Assembly: GCF_030063455.1 (NCBI RefSeq)
Contig: NZ_JASITB010000002.1
Span: 1-64,000 of the forward strand
DNA: 64,000 nucleotides
DNA from: Cryobacterium sp. PH31-O1
Lineage (GTDB): Bacteria > Actinomycetota > Actinomycetes > Actinomycetales > Microbacteriaceae
Reading direction: 5' to 3'
The translations under genes and the position numbers were made by a program. Position 1 is the stretch's first letter, and each line of letters opens with the position of its first letter. Positions 25,685 to 34,697 of this stretch are shown here, one piece after another. A model generated the notes under the pieces. The model did no database searches. It was not told where the DNA came from and worked only from the letters and a program-made list of their open reading frames with translations.

Positions 25685-28600
25685 TGTCGTCCTCCACTGG
25701 ATCGGCGGCATCATCAAAGCCGTCGTCCGATTCCAGCCCGGTGCCAACGCCGGTCTCCCGGTCGATGGCGAGGTCGGCTTCGAGGTCGGTGCCGAGCGGC
25801 ACCTCCAGGTCGGCATCGAGGTCGGAAACAACCTTCACCCGCCGCGCACGCTTCGGCTTCTGCTTGGCGTTGGCCCGGGCCGCCCGGCGAATCGCGTCGC
25901 GGTTGGCCTGACGCACGGCTTCGCGTCCGGCACCGATCGGCAGCGACAGCAGCACGGCGCTGCCCACCACGGCGAGGGCCATCAGCAGGGTCACAAAACC
26001 GAAGGCGCCGCCGGCGCGAGCCGGTATCGGGGTGGAGGCGGCAGCATCCGTTTCGCCGAACTGCCACAGCCGGCCAAACTCGGTGTCGCCAACCGGGGCG
26101 AGCGCGGCATTGCCGTCGAGGGCGGTCTCGGTGCGCAGCGCCGTGTCGGCGGCGTCGACGCTGGCGCCGGCGGGCTGCAGCACGATAAAGCGGATGCCGA
26201 ACTCGGCCAGATCCGCGCTGGTGTCCAGCCCGCTGCGTGAGGCCAGGTTGCCGGCGAGCTTTGCGAGCGCCTTCTCGCGGGCGCTGAGAGTCTGGTCAGT
26301 GCTGTCGAGGGTGGACTGCTGATTCAGGGTGGCGCCCACGCCGCGCTCGATCGTGGCCAGCAGGCCACCGTCGGCCTGTGGAACGAGTTGCAGCGTGCCG
26401 ACCCGGGGGTCAATCTGCGCCTCGGCGGCGACGAAAGCCGGCTGGGTCTGCCCGGTGCCCTCCCGCACGGCTGCGGTGCCGAGGTGCAGCGAAGCGACGA
26501 GCGGCAGCACAACCACGGCGAGGGCGAGGGCGGCGACCACGCCGGGCGTCGACGCGAAGCGGTGCAGGGAACGCAGGCCAATGACGAGGGCGCCGACCAG
26601 GCCGAGCCAATACAGGCTGAGACCGCTGCCGGTCCAGACGCGCACCGGTTCGGCGCCGATCGAGGCGAGTACGAGCTGGTTGGCAGCGAGAGCGGTGCCG
26701 AAGCCGAGCAGCGCGACGAGCCAGGCGCCGCTGGCCAGGCGCGCCCCGGGCAGCAGCAGCGCCAGCAGGGCGAGCGCGGCGAGCGGCGCGAGCAGAAGAG
26801 GCACGAACAGCTGCGGGTCGAGGCCAGAGGCCCCGAATCGGTCGAGCACAGCGGCCCAACCGTCGGTGCCTGGCAGCCCGAGCAGCAGTTGCAGGGTGGG
26901 CGCCTGGCCGCTCGGCACGGGCAGGCCCGGGTCGGCGACGAGGTTCAGCCAGCTGCCGCGCAGCCCCTGGTCGACGATGAGCGGCAGCGCGAGAGCGAAC
27001 GCCGGCAGCGGAATGCCGACGAAACGCATCACGCGGCGGCCGGCCAGGGCCACGCTGAGCGCCCAGACCAGGAGCAGGGCGGGGGCCAGCGACGGCGCGC
27101 AGGCGACGACCGCCGCGAACAGCAGGGCAGCGGATGCCGACGCTGACCAGGTGCGGGCGGCCGCGAACCAGGCGAAGAACAGCCACGGCAGCAGCAGGTG
27201 CACCATAATTGCGGCCGGGCGTCCGTCGGCGAGGGCGATCAGAAAGGTCGGGGCGAGCACCCAGAGCGCAGCGGCCAGGGCGCGCAGGCTGCCGCGGTCG
27301 GTCAGGCGGGTCGCCGCCATCCATGCGCCGACGGCGGCGAGCGGGAAGGCGAGCGCGTAGACCAGCACGAGCGCGAACGACGGCGACCAGAACGCGATCG
27401 AGCCGAGTACGGCGACGACCGCGGCGAAGGGATCGGCAGCGCCGACGAAGCCGAGTCCCAGATCGCGCCAGCCGTAGCCGACGTTCGCCCACAAATCGGG
27501 CAGGCTCGGCGACAGCGGCAGCAGCCCGCCGCCGGTGAGGGTGTCGGCGCCGAGCAGCGGCACCATCATGATTACGCCCACGACGGCCGCGGCGAGCATG
27601 GTCCAGGCACCGCCGCCGGAGAAAAAACGAATCTCGGAGCGTTCGCCGTGCAGGCCGAACAGGCTCGCCTCCCGTTTGAGCGAATGGCGTCGGCGCACTT
27701 CCGCCGAGGGAACCCGCAGGGTGGAGATGGCATCCCAACCAAGCGTGCGGGTCTTGGCGAGCGAGCGGCGGGCGTTGCCGACGCGCATGCCGTTGAAGGC
27801 TGCGCCGAACGCGGCCGAGAATTCGCCGACGATGGCGCCGGGTTCCTTGCGCAGCAGCTGGCCGATCGAGCGCACAAAGGCGAGCGGCAGCAGCGACAGC
27901 CAGTGGAAGACCAGGGCGCCGGCCGGCGCGTAGACCAGGCGGCGGTGCAGTTGCGCTGAACGTTCGGCGCGCACCCGCCGGCGACGCAGCCGCCCCCGGG
28001 ACGACTGGTTCGGTCCGGCGACACCGTCACCGGCCGAAGCGACGCGGGCGGCCGGAACCACCGACACGCGATAGCCGGCCAGGCGTACGCGCACGCAGAA
28101 GTCGAGGGAATCGTCGACGGTCGGCAAGGCCGGGTCGAACCCGCCGAGCTGTTCCCAGACGGTGTGGCGCACGAGCATGCCGCCGGCGCCGACGGCGAGC
28201 ACGTCGCTCAGGCCGTCGTGCTGGCCCTGGTCGAGTTCACTTTCGACCAGGGTGACGGTGGTGCCGCTCGGCGTCATCGATTCACCGAAGTCGTGGATGT
28301 ATTCGCCGGCGATCCACTCCATCACCTTCGGCCCGGCGACGGCGACCGAGGGCGCGATCTCGAGTGCGTCGAGGAGGGCCTCCAGGGCGTTCGGCTCCGG
28401 CGCGCTGTCCTGAGCGAGCAGCCAGAGCAGCTCGCGATCGTGCGTGGGCGGTGTGGTCACGCGCACGGCGGCGGTGATCGCCTGCCCGAAATTCAGGTCG
28501 GCGTCGGCGGCGATGAACTGCGTCGGCCCGAATGCGGCGAGCATCTTGGCGGTCGCATCGCTCGAGCCGCAGTCCACGGTGATGACAATGTCGGGTTTAC

Positions 28601-28688
28601 GGGTCTGCAGCGACAGCGCCTTGAGAGTTCGCTCAAGGTGTTTCGCGCCGTTTCGGGCGACAAGGATGGCGGTGACTCTCGGTTGCAT
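25674..28688 (-). CDS. GT2 glycosyltransferase fused to a large multi-TM domain
   Basis: A 1004-residue protein. Residues 1-240 are a GT2 domain (TAILVARNGAKHLERTL, ITVDCGSSDATA, LLWLLAQDSAPEPNAL with the metal-binding acidic residues, and VDDSLDFCVRVRLAGY). The rest has about a dozen membrane segments between residues 260 and 740, an extracellular segment, a final membrane helix near 910 and a basic then acidic cytoplasmic tail. This architecture is conserved upstream of DUF5719 and next to whiB2 in actinobacteria. It probably builds or extends an envelope glycan. Donor and acceptor are unknown. Confidence 0.8.
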   Translation of the reverse strand: MQPRVTAILVARNGAKHLERTLKALSLQTRKPDIVITVDCGSSDATAKMLAAFGPTQFIAADADLNFGQAITAAVRVTTPPTHDRELLWLLAQDSAPEPNALEALLDALEIAPSVAVAGPKVMEWIAGEYIHDFGESMTPSGTTVTLVESELDQGQHDGLSDVLAVGAGGMLVRHTVWEQLGGFDPALPTVDDSLDFCVRVRLAGYRVSVVPAARVASAGDGVAGPNQSSRGRLRRRRVRAERSAQLHRRLVYAPAGALVFHWLSLLPLAFVRSIGQLLRKEPGAIVGEFSAAFGAAFNGMRVGNARRSLAKTRTLGWDAISTLRVPSAEVRRRHSLKREASLFGLHGERSEIRFFSGGGAWTMLAAAVVGVIMMVPLLGADTLTGGGLLPLSPSLPDLWANVGYGWRDLGLGFVGAADPFAAVVAVLGSIAFWSPSFALVLVYALAFPLAAVGAWMAATRLTDRGSLRALAAALWVLAPTFLIALADGRPAAIMVHLLLPWLFFAWFAAARTWSASASAALLFAAVVACAPSLAPALLLVWALSVALAGRRVMRFVGIPLPAFALALPLIVDQGLRGSWLNLVADPGLPVPSGQAPTLQLLLGLPGTDGWAAVLDRFGASGLDPQLFVPLLLAPLAALALLALLLPGARLASGAWLVALLGFGTALAANQLVLASIGAEPVRVWTGSGLSLYWLGLVGALVIGLRSLHRFASTPGVVAALALAVVVLPLVASLHLGTAAVREGTGQTQPAFVAAEAQIDPRVGTLQLVPQADGGLLATIERGVGATLNQQSTLDSTDQTLSAREKALAKLAGNLASRSGLDTSADLAEFGIRFIVLQPAGASVDAADTALRTETALDGNAALAPVGDTEFGRLWQFGETDAAASTPIPARAGGAFGFVTLLMALAVVGSAVLLSLPIGAGREAVRQANRDAIRRAARANAKQKPKRARRVKVVSDLDADLEVPLGTDLEADLAIDRETGVGTGLESDDGFDDAADPVEDDNAR

Positions 28689-28764
28689 AACAGCACCAGC
28701 CTAGGTCGGTATCGGCCGGGGGCCCTGAACTGCGAGGGCGCGCCCCCAATATTGGCCCGGCAAT

Positions 28765-28833
28765 AAGCGGATGCCGTGGCACCCGCTCGCGAGGCAGCCC
28801 CGGGTAAAGCGTGGCTGTAACAGGCATCCGCTT
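28765..28833. terminator. Inverted pair of AAGCGGATGCC motifs
   Basis: AAGCGGATGCC at 28765-28775 and GGCATCCGCTT at 28823-28833 are perfect complements, 47 bp apart, between whiB2 and the large GT2 gene. They could form a long hairpin that ends the whiB2 transcript. The motif itself is abundant across the window. Confidence 0.55.
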
Positions 28834-28907
28834 AGAGGAGCTCCGCGATGGACGGGCCCAAGGGCATCGAGCGCAGACGCAGCCTGCGCTCACGCCCGCG
28901 CCCGCAG

Positions 28908-29225
28908 TTAGGCGCGCTTACGCAGTTTGCGGCGCTCGCGCTCGGAGAGGCCGCCCCAGATGCCGAACCGCTCGTCGTTGCCGAGCGCGTATTCGAGGCA
29001 CTGACTGCGCACCTCGCAGCCGGAGCAAATCTTCTTGGCGTCGCGAGTGGAGCCGCCCTTTTCGGGGAAGAATGCCTCGGGGTCGGTCTGCGCGCAGAGC
29101 GAGTCGGCTTGCCAGGCGAGAAGGTTTTCGTCGCCAAGATCTTGTCGTACTCCCGGAACACCGAGGGTGACGGGGTCTACGAACCAGTCCTCTGGTACTC
29201 CGGAACGATAGTCAGGTGTAGCCAT
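28908..29225 (-). CDS. whiB2: WhiB-family iron-sulfur transcription factor, WhiB2 type
   Basis: A 105-residue regulator of cell division and development in actinobacteria, acting through a [4Fe-4S] cluster and partnership with the primary sigma factor. The four cluster Cys are at 44, 67, 70 and 76 (LCAQTDPE, KKICSGCEVRSQC), followed by the GIWGG turn and a basic C-terminus (SERERRKLRKRA). I chose the ATG at 29223-29225 with GGGAGA upstream. The neighbouring DUF5719/GT2 genes support the WhiB2 subgroup. A palindrome overlaps the promoter. Confidence 0.9.
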   Translation of the reverse strand: MATPDYRSGVPEDWFVDPVTLGVPGVRQDLGDENLLAWQADSLCAQTDPEAFFPEKGGSTRDAKKICSGCEVRSQCLEYALGNDERFGIWGGLSERERRKLRKRA

Positions 29226-29269
29226 ATCGTCTCCCAGCGCTCGCTCACGCACCGAATGGTGCTGTACCT

Positions 29270-29299
29270 AATTACACCGGTGTAATTCGCTAACGTCAA
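29270..29299 (-). promoter_or_regulatory. whiB2 promoter with an 18-bp palindromic operator
   Basis: On the minus strand TTGACG (29294-29299), a 17-bp spacer and TGTAAT (29271-29276) form a near-consensus promoter about 45 bp before the whiB2 ATG. AATTACACCGGTGTAATT at 29270-29287 is a perfect palindrome covering the -10 box and most of the spacer, so a bound dimer would block RNA polymerase. Confidence 0.75.
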
Positions 29300-29442
29300 G
29301 TCGCAGATCGTAAACCCTCAATAGGGGCTGGAGGGTTGCGACTCGCCGACGGCATCCAAATCGGGCATTTGGGGGGTACGCGGTGTGCGTGGCAACATTG
29401 CGAACGTAGCACGATCGTCGCTGGCGACGGCGTGTCGCGCGC

Positions 29443-30408
29443 TCAGTTTGCGGCGGCGCGGGAGGAATTCCAGGCGCTCTGCACCATCTGCTCGAGGGTG
29501 TGGCGCATGCTCCAGCGCAGATCGCGGGCCGCGAGCGCCCCCGAAGCCACGATGCGATCCGGGTCACCGGCGCGGCGCGGCCCGATCTCGGGGGTGAAAT
29601 CGATACCGGTGACCCGGCGCACGGTGGCCATGATCTCGCCCACCGAGACGCCGTCGCCGCTGCCGAGGTTATAGACCGCTTCGATCGGCTCGGCGGCGTC
29701 GAGGCGGCGGGCCGCGGCGACGTGCGAGAGCGCCAGGTCGGCGACGTGAACGTAGTCGCGCACGCAGGTGCCGTCGGGGGTGGCATAGTCGTCGCCATTA
29801 ATGCGCGGCGTGCGACCGTCCAGCAGCGCGGCGAACACGAGCGGAAAGAGGTTGTGCGGGCTCGTGTCGCTCAGGGCCAGGTCGCCGGAGCCGACGACGT
29901 TGAAGTAGCGCAGAGACGTGTGGCGCAACCCGGTCGCGACGCCCTGGTCACGCAGCAGCCATTCGCCGATCAGCTTGGATTCTCCGTAGGGCGACTCCGG
30001 GCTCTTCGGCGTCTCTTCGGTGACGAGGTCGGTGCGCGGTGTGCCGTAGACGGCGGCGCTCGACGAGAAGACGATGCGGTCGATCGCGGCGGAGTTCATG
30101 GCGGCGAGCAGGGTGGCCGTGGCGGTCACGTTCTGCTCGTAGGTGTGCAGCGGGCGTTGCACCGAGACGCCGGCATATTTGAAGCCCGCCACGTGCACGA
30201 CGCCGTGCACGTCATGCTCGTGGAACGCGTGCAGCAGCGTGCCGCCGTCGAGTACGTTCGCCCGAATGAAGGGAACGTCGGCCGGCACGAACGACTCGTG
30301 GCCGCTCGAGAGGTCATCGAGCACGACCACGTCGAGGCCCTCGGCCTGAAAGGCCCGCACCACATGGGAGCCGATATAGCCCGCTCCGCCGGTAACCAAC
30401 CACGCCAT
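29443..30408 (-). CDS. galE: UDP-glucose 4-epimerase
   Basis: Interconverts UDP-glucose and UDP-galactose using bound NAD. The 321-residue protein begins MAWLVTGGAGYIGSHVV, has HVAGFKYAGVSVQRP, the catalytic SSSAAVYG and YGESKLIGE (Ser, Tyr-x3-Lys), RYFNVVGSG and the RDYVHVADLALSHVAA segment. All are standard for GalE. The start was placed at the ATG at 30406-30408, since the NAD motif follows within five residues. It supplies a precursor for the surrounding polysaccharide genes. A small membrane protein gene lies 46 bp upstream on the same strand. Confidence 0.92.
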   Translation of the reverse strand: MAWLVTGGAGYIGSHVVRAFQAEGLDVVVLDDLSSGHESFVPADVPFIRANVLDGGTLLHAFHEHDVHGVVHVAGFKYAGVSVQRPLHTYEQNVTATATLLAAMNSAAIDRIVFSSSAAVYGTPRTDLVTEETPKSPESPYGESKLIGEWLLRDQGVATGLRHTSLRYFNVVGSGDLALSDTSPHNLFPLVFAALLDGRTPRINGDDYATPDGTCVRDYVHVADLALSHVAAARRLDAAEPIEAVYNLGSGDGVSVGEIMATVRRVTGIDFTPEIGPRRAGDPDRIVASGALAARDLRWSMRHTLEQMVQSAWNSSRAAAN

Positions 30409-30454
30409 AACGCCCCGCTCGTTCACGCGGCACTCGGTGTGCCACCGCTACAGG

Positions 30455-30595
30455 CTAGCGCCAGCGGATCAGGGCGTCATAGTCGTGCGTGACACTGGTG
30501 GGCTGACGGCGGTAACCGTCGCGTCGGGTGGAGCGGATCGAGGCAACAATACCGGCGACCGCGAGGACTGTGAGAAGAAACATAAAGATGAACAT
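30455..30595 (-). CDS. Small single-span membrane protein, 46 residues
   Basis: Starts MFIFMFLLTVLAVAGIVASI, a membrane helix, then a basic stretch RSTRRDGYRR and a polar tail PTSVTHDYDALIRW. It obeys the positive-inside rule with the tail in the cytoplasm. The frame is open from ATG 30593-30595 to TAG at 30455-30457, and the amphipathic composition is protein-like rather than random. It is upstream of galE on the same strand and divergent from the GlxA-type regulator by 86 bp. Function unknown. It is too short for a standard gene threshold. Confidence 0.65.
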   Translation of the reverse strand: MFIFMFLLTVLAVAGIVASIRSTRRDGYRRQPTSVTHDYDALIRWR

Positions 30596-30681
30596 GGCAG
30601 AAACTCTATGTATTGTGCTTTTCTGCCGCGAGTGGCAGAATTGACACCGTTCGACAGATTCCTGCCAAGGTTGAAAAGAGG

Positions 30682-31644
30682 ATGCCCGTGCTTCAGAAAA
30701 TCGTCTGTGTCACCCTCCCCGGTCTGGCGCCGTTCGAATTCGGCGTCATCTGCGAGGTGTTCGGCATCGACCGCAGCGCCCAGGGCGGGCCGGCCTTCGA
30801 CTTTCACGTCGTCGCCGCCAATCCCGGCCCGATCCGCACCAAGATCGGCTTCGATATCGTCGTGCACGACGACCTGTCGGCCGCCGCCGACGCCGACCTC
30901 ATCGCCATTCCCGGCTACGAGTCCGGTGAGCCGATCGACCCGCGCGTGCTGCAGGTCGTGCGCGACGCTGAGGCCCGCGGCGCCTGGGTACTGAGCGTCT
31001 GCAGCGGCGCGTTCGTGCTCGCCCACGCCGGCATCCTCGACGGTCGCCGCAGCACCACCCACTGGATGTACACCGACACCCTGGCCCGGTTGTTTCCGAA
31101 CACGACCGTCGACCCCGACGTTCTGTTCGTCGATGACAACCACGTCGTCACCGGGGCCGGCACCGCTGCCGGCATCGACGCCGCGCTGCACATCGTGCGC
31201 ACCGAGCTCGGCGTCACCGCCGCCAATGTGATCGCCCGCCGCATGGTCGTGCCGCCGCAGCGCGACGGCGGCCAGTCGCAGTACATCGAGGCCCCGGTCG
31301 TGGATTGCCAGGACGAATCCTTTGCCGCCGTCACCGAATGGATGCTGCGCCACCTCGACCAGGAGCTGCCGGTCGACCTGCTCGCCCGCAAGTCGCTGAT
31401 GTCGCCGCGCACCTTCGCCCGCCGGTTTCGCGCCGAGCTCGGCACCACGCCCACCCGCTGGCTCAATCGGCAGCGGCTGCTGCGCGCGCAGGAACTGCTC
31501 GAGGACTCCTCGCGCAGCCTCGAGGAGATCGCCGCTGACACCGGTTTCGGTGGGGCCGCCGTGATGCGGCACCACTTTCTGCAGGTGCTGCAGACCACGC
31601 CGACCGCGTACCGCCGGGCGTTCGGCCCCCGCAAGGCCAGCTAG
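30682..31644 (+). CDS. GlxA/FtrA-type AraC-family transcriptional regulator
   Basis: A 320-residue regulator: residues 1-180 form a DJ-1/PfpI-like domain (VTLPGLAPFEFGVICEVFG, SVCSGAFVLAHAGILDGRRSTTHW, with the nucleophile-elbow Cys), and residues 215-318 form an AraC DNA-binding domain with two helix-turn-helix units (LARKSLMSPRTFARRFRAELGTTPTRWL and EIAADTGFGGAAVMRHHFLQVLQTTPTAYR). Such proteins sense small metabolites. AAAAGAGG precedes the ATG at 30682. Divergent from the small membrane protein and galE, which are possible targets. Confidence 0.88.
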   Translation: MPVLQKIVCVTLPGLAPFEFGVICEVFGIDRSAQGGPAFDFHVVAANPGPIRTKIGFDIVVHDDLSAAADADLIAIPGYESGEPIDPRVLQVVRDAEARGAWVLSVCSGAFVLAHAGILDGRRSTTHWMYTDTLARLFPNTTVDPDVLFVDDNHVVTGAGTAAGIDAALHIVRTELGVTAANVIARRMVVPPQRDGGQSQYIEAPVVDCQDESFAAVTEWMLRHLDQELPVDLLARKSLMSPRTFARRFRAELGTTPTRWLNRQRLLRAQELLEDSSRSLEEIAADTGFGGAAVMRHHFLQVLQTTPTAYRRAFGPRKAS

Positions 31645-31685
31645 CCGCCCCACGTCCCCACAATCGCTCGCGCCGCACCGATGGA

Positions 31686-31704
31686 GGTCTCGACAAGCTC
31701 GACC
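31686..31704. repeat. REP-like palindrome
   Basis: GGTCTCGACAAGCTCGACC is a near-palindrome of a type often seen many times in actinobacterial genomes between genes. It lies between the convergent GlxA-type and manA genes, where it can act as a transcript end. Confidence 0.65.
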
Positions 31705-31739
31705 AACGGAAGAGGCAAATCCAAGCGGCAAGCCCCGCG

Positions 31740-33032
31740 CTACGCGCCCGTCGTCGCGAGAAAAACCTCACCGGTGCCCGCGAAGGTCAGCGTGCCCTCA
31801 TCGGGCGTGACGTAGACCGACTGCCCGCGCTTCAAAGCCCGCGACGAGGTCGCCCCGGCCACGAGAAACCCGCCGGCCGTGCAGATGGCGATGGCCGGGC
31901 CGGTGAGGGTGATCTGTCGCATCGTGACGGGCATCTCGGGCGCCGCGTCGGCATCCGCTTCGATGTGAACGAGCTCGAACTCGGTCACCCCCGGTCGATA
32001 CAGCGACACCCCGGGCGCACCCACGACCGGCGCGAGGTACGGTGCGTGTTGCGGAGTGAAGTCGAGCACGGCGAGCAGTTCGTCGATGTCGACGTGCTTG
32101 GGCGTCAGCCCTCCGCGCACCACGTTGTCGGAGGCGGCCATGAGTTCAACACCGAGCCCCGACAGATACGCGTGGATGTTGCCGGCCGGCAGATACTTCG
32201 CCTCGCCGCGCTTGAGGGAGATGCGGTTCAACAGCAGGGCCAGCACGATTCCCGGATCACCAGGGTATTCGGCGGCCAGGGCGCGAACCGTCTCGAGCTC
32301 GCGGGCATACCCGATGGCGGCTCCTCCCTCGGCCAGAAACTCGGCGTGGTCGGCGAGCGCCACGACCCGTTCCACCAACCATTCCACCTCGCCGGAGTCG
32401 CCCCCGCGACCGTCGCGCAGCAGCCAGTCGACGGTGTCGGGCAGCCCGCGGGCGAGGTGGTTCTCAAACAGGTCGAGCACGGCAGCCTGCGGTTTTTCGG
32501 TCGCGAGATCGAGCAGCCGCAACTCGGCGATGATTCCGCGCACCTCGCCCAGCGGGCGGAACCCGCAGAGCGCTTCGAAGGTATCGCTCAGCGCAAAGAT
32601 CAGTTCGGGCTTGTGGAACGGGTCGCGGTAGTTGCGGTTGCCGGCGTCGACGGCGATGCCGGCCTCGTTTTCGAGCTCGAATCCGGCGCGGGCCTGCTCG
32701 GTCGTCGGGTGCGCCTGCAGCGACAGCGGGCGGCCGGCGGCCAGGAGTTTGAGTAGAAACGGCAGGCGTGGGGCTGCGCCACCGGCATCCGCTTCTCGGG
32801 TCGCCCAGTCGGCACCGAGCGCCGCCTCGGGTGCCGCCGCAATCCACTCGGCGAGGGTCGAAAACCCGCCCACCAGCGACGGATCCTCGATCACCGACGG
32901 CGACCCGGCGTGGGCGCCCAGCCACAGTTCGGCTTCGGGTCCGCCCGACGGCGTGCGTCCGAGCAGGTCGGCAATGGCATGCGTCGACCCCCAGGCATAA
33001 TTGCGCGGCGTGTTGGCGATGCCCACAAACAT
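31740..33032 (-). CDS. manA: Mannose-6-phosphate isomerase, class I
   Basis: Interconverts fructose-6-phosphate and mannose-6-phosphate, opening the route to GDP-mannose and mannosylated envelope glycans. The 430-residue enzyme has the type I metal ligands in LQAHPT, the HKPE motif and PAGNIHAYLSGLGVELMAASDNVVRGGLTPKH, the family signature. The N-terminus (NTPRNYAWGSTHAIADLLG) is complete. Zinc-dependent and cytoplasmic. Its promoter lies in the 109-bp divergent gap shared with the acyl-CoA dehydrogenase gene. No phosphomannomutase gene is visible next to it. Confidence 0.96.
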   Translation of the reverse strand: MFVGIANTPRNYAWGSTHAIADLLGRTPSGGPEAELWLGAHAGSPSVIEDPSLVGGFSTLAEWIAAAPEAALGADWATREADAGGAAPRLPFLLKLLAAGRPLSLQAHPTTEQARAGFELENEAGIAVDAGNRNYRDPFHKPELIFALSDTFEALCGFRPLGEVRGIIAELRLLDLATEKPQAAVLDLFENHLARGLPDTVDWLLRDGRGGDSGEVEWLVERVVALADHAEFLAEGGAAIGYARELETVRALAAEYPGDPGIVLALLLNRISLKRGEAKYLPAGNIHAYLSGLGVELMAASDNVVRGGLTPKHVDIDELLAVLDFTPQHAPYLAPVVGAPGVSLYRPGVTEFELVHIEADADAAPEMPVTMRQITLTGPAIAICTAGGFLVAGATSSRALKRGQSVYVTPDEGTLTFAGTGEVFLATTGA

Positions 33033-33141
33033 TTTCGGCTCCTAGTCAAAGTGTTTAGACCAAACTACCAACCGAATTCGGGTGCTCCGCCGACGACCCT
33101 AGGCTGGCCGCCATCCCTGACCTTCTTGCAACGGAGCATCC

Positions 33142-34320
33142 ATGACCTTTGAACTACTCGGCAGCGACTTCTTCGGCTACGAAAACCTGCTCACCCCGCC
33201 CGAGCAAACGGCCATCCTGAAGCTGCGCGCCTACCTCGAGGCCGAGGTGCGGCCCATCGCGAACGGATGCTGGGACCGCGCCGAATTTCCCGCCCAGATC
33301 ATCAAGCCGCTCGCGGAGCTCGGCATGTACTCCTTCGGCTGGGACGAGACCAAACCGTTCGCGAATTCGGCCGTGTTCCGCGGATTCGTGGCGCTGGAAC
33401 TGGCGCGCGTGGACGCATCCGTTGCCACGTTCGTCGGTGTGCAGAACGGGCTGTCGGCCGGTTCGATCGCGGCCTGCGGCTCCGCCGAGCAGCGCGCCGA
33501 ATGGATTCCGCGGCTCGCTTCGGGCGAGATCGTGGGAGCCTTCGGGCTCACCGAGCCGTTGAGCGGCTCCGACGCCGCGCAGGGCCTGCGCACGACTGCC
33601 ACCCGCAGCGGCGACAGCTGGACCCTGAACGGCGCAAAGCGCTGGATCGGCAACGCCACCTTCAGCGACGTGACCATCATTTGGGCCAAGGACACCGCCG
33701 ACAACCAGGTGAAGGGCTTCATCGTTCCCACCGACACCGCCGGCTACAGCGCCACCAAGATCGAGGGCAAGATCAGCCTGCGCACGGTGCAGAACGCCGA
33801 CATCACGCTGACCGACGTGGTGGTGCCCGAAAGCCTGCGCCTGCAGAACGCCAACTCGTTCAAGGACACCGCCAAGGTGCTGCGGGCCACCCGTGCCGAA
33901 GTGTCGTGGGCGGCGGTCGGCAACGCCATCGGTGCCTACGATGCGGCCGTGGCCTATTCGAAGCAGCGCGAGCAGTTCGGCAAAGCCATCGGCGGGCACC
34001 AGCTGGTGCAGGACCTGCTGGTGAAAAGCCTCGGCAACATCACCGCGAGCCTCGGCATGGTCGTGCGGGTGTCGCAGCTGCAAGATGAGGGCGTGCAACG
34101 CGACGAGCATTCCGCGCTGACCAAGGCCTACACGACCAGCCGCATGCGCGAGAGCGTGGCCTGGTGCCGCGAAATGTTCGGCGGCAACGGCGTCACGCTC
34201 GAATACAACGTGGCCCGGCATTTCGCCGATGCCGAGGCCATCTATTCCTACGAGGGCACCCAGGAGATGAACACCCTCATCGTGGGCCGCACGATCACCG
34301 GCCAGGCCGCCTTCGTCTAA
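33142..34320 (+). CDS. Acyl-CoA dehydrogenase (glutaryl-CoA dehydrogenase-like)
   Basis: A 392-residue FAD flavoenzyme for alpha,beta-dehydrogenation of an acyl-CoA. The conserved FGLTEPLSGSDAAQGLRTTATR and WTLNGAKRWIGNATFSDV blocks, SYEGTQEMNTLIVGRTITG at the C-terminus (catalytic Glu region) and REMFGGNGV are typical. Similarity of the layout to glutaryl-CoA dehydrogenase is suggested by size and by the WIGNA segment; the substrate is unproved. AACGGAG precedes the ATG. Single gene with no clear partner; a beta-oxidation role is not supported by neighbours. Confidence 0.88.
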   Translation: MTFELLGSDFFGYENLLTPPEQTAILKLRAYLEAEVRPIANGCWDRAEFPAQIIKPLAELGMYSFGWDETKPFANSAVFRGFVALELARVDASVATFVGVQNGLSAGSIAACGSAEQRAEWIPRLASGEIVGAFGLTEPLSGSDAAQGLRTTATRSGDSWTLNGAKRWIGNATFSDVTIIWAKDTADNQVKGFIVPTDTAGYSATKIEGKISLRTVQNADITLTDVVVPESLRLQNANSFKDTAKVLRATRAEVSWAAVGNAIGAYDAAVAYSKQREQFGKAIGGHQLVQDLLVKSLGNITASLGMVVRVSQLQDEGVQRDEHSALTKAYTTSRMRESVAWCREMFGGNGVTLEYNVARHFADAEAIYSYEGTQEMNTLIVGRTITGQAAFV

Positions 34321-34697
34321 CCCGTGGCCGGCCGCAGCTCGGGCCGGGGCTGCAGGAGATGCCGGTGAGATTTGCGACACGTCGTTTGGGGCATCTGCGG
34401 CGGCGTGCCGCACATTGAGGTGCCCAAACGGTTACCCGCGCCGCCGCTCGCGCAGTCTTTACCCGTAGTGCCGTTCACAAGTGCGGAGATTTCGCACACA
34501 CCGGGTCACTCCAGCGAAATTTCACGCATTCTCGGGAGTATCTCCGCAGTTTTGAACGCCACCTCGAGTAGAGCTGCAAAAGCGGATGCCCACGCCCCCG
34601 AAATACCGCCGCCCCAAACCGCCCGCGGACTGTGCGACCGCCCCACGCCGGGCTACGGTGTCGGAATGAGATCACACCAGCGAAGCCCGGTCACCGA
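34321..34697. other. Intergenic region with a long imperfect hairpin
   Basis: No gene seen. TGCGGAGAT (34482-34490) pairs with ATCTCCGCA (34540-34548), and inside this ATTTCGC (34489-34495) pairs with GCGAAAT (34514-34520), giving two alternative stems. Similar long hairpins with TTTCGC segments occur at 8921-8968 and 36217-36284. One AAGCGGATGCC motif is present. Confidence 0.5.

Noticed and set aside
30469-31731. Long minus-strand open frame opposite the GlxA-type regulator
   Set aside because: Antisense frame with Val/Gly/Asp-rich shadow composition; the regulator on the plus strand shows complete family motifs.
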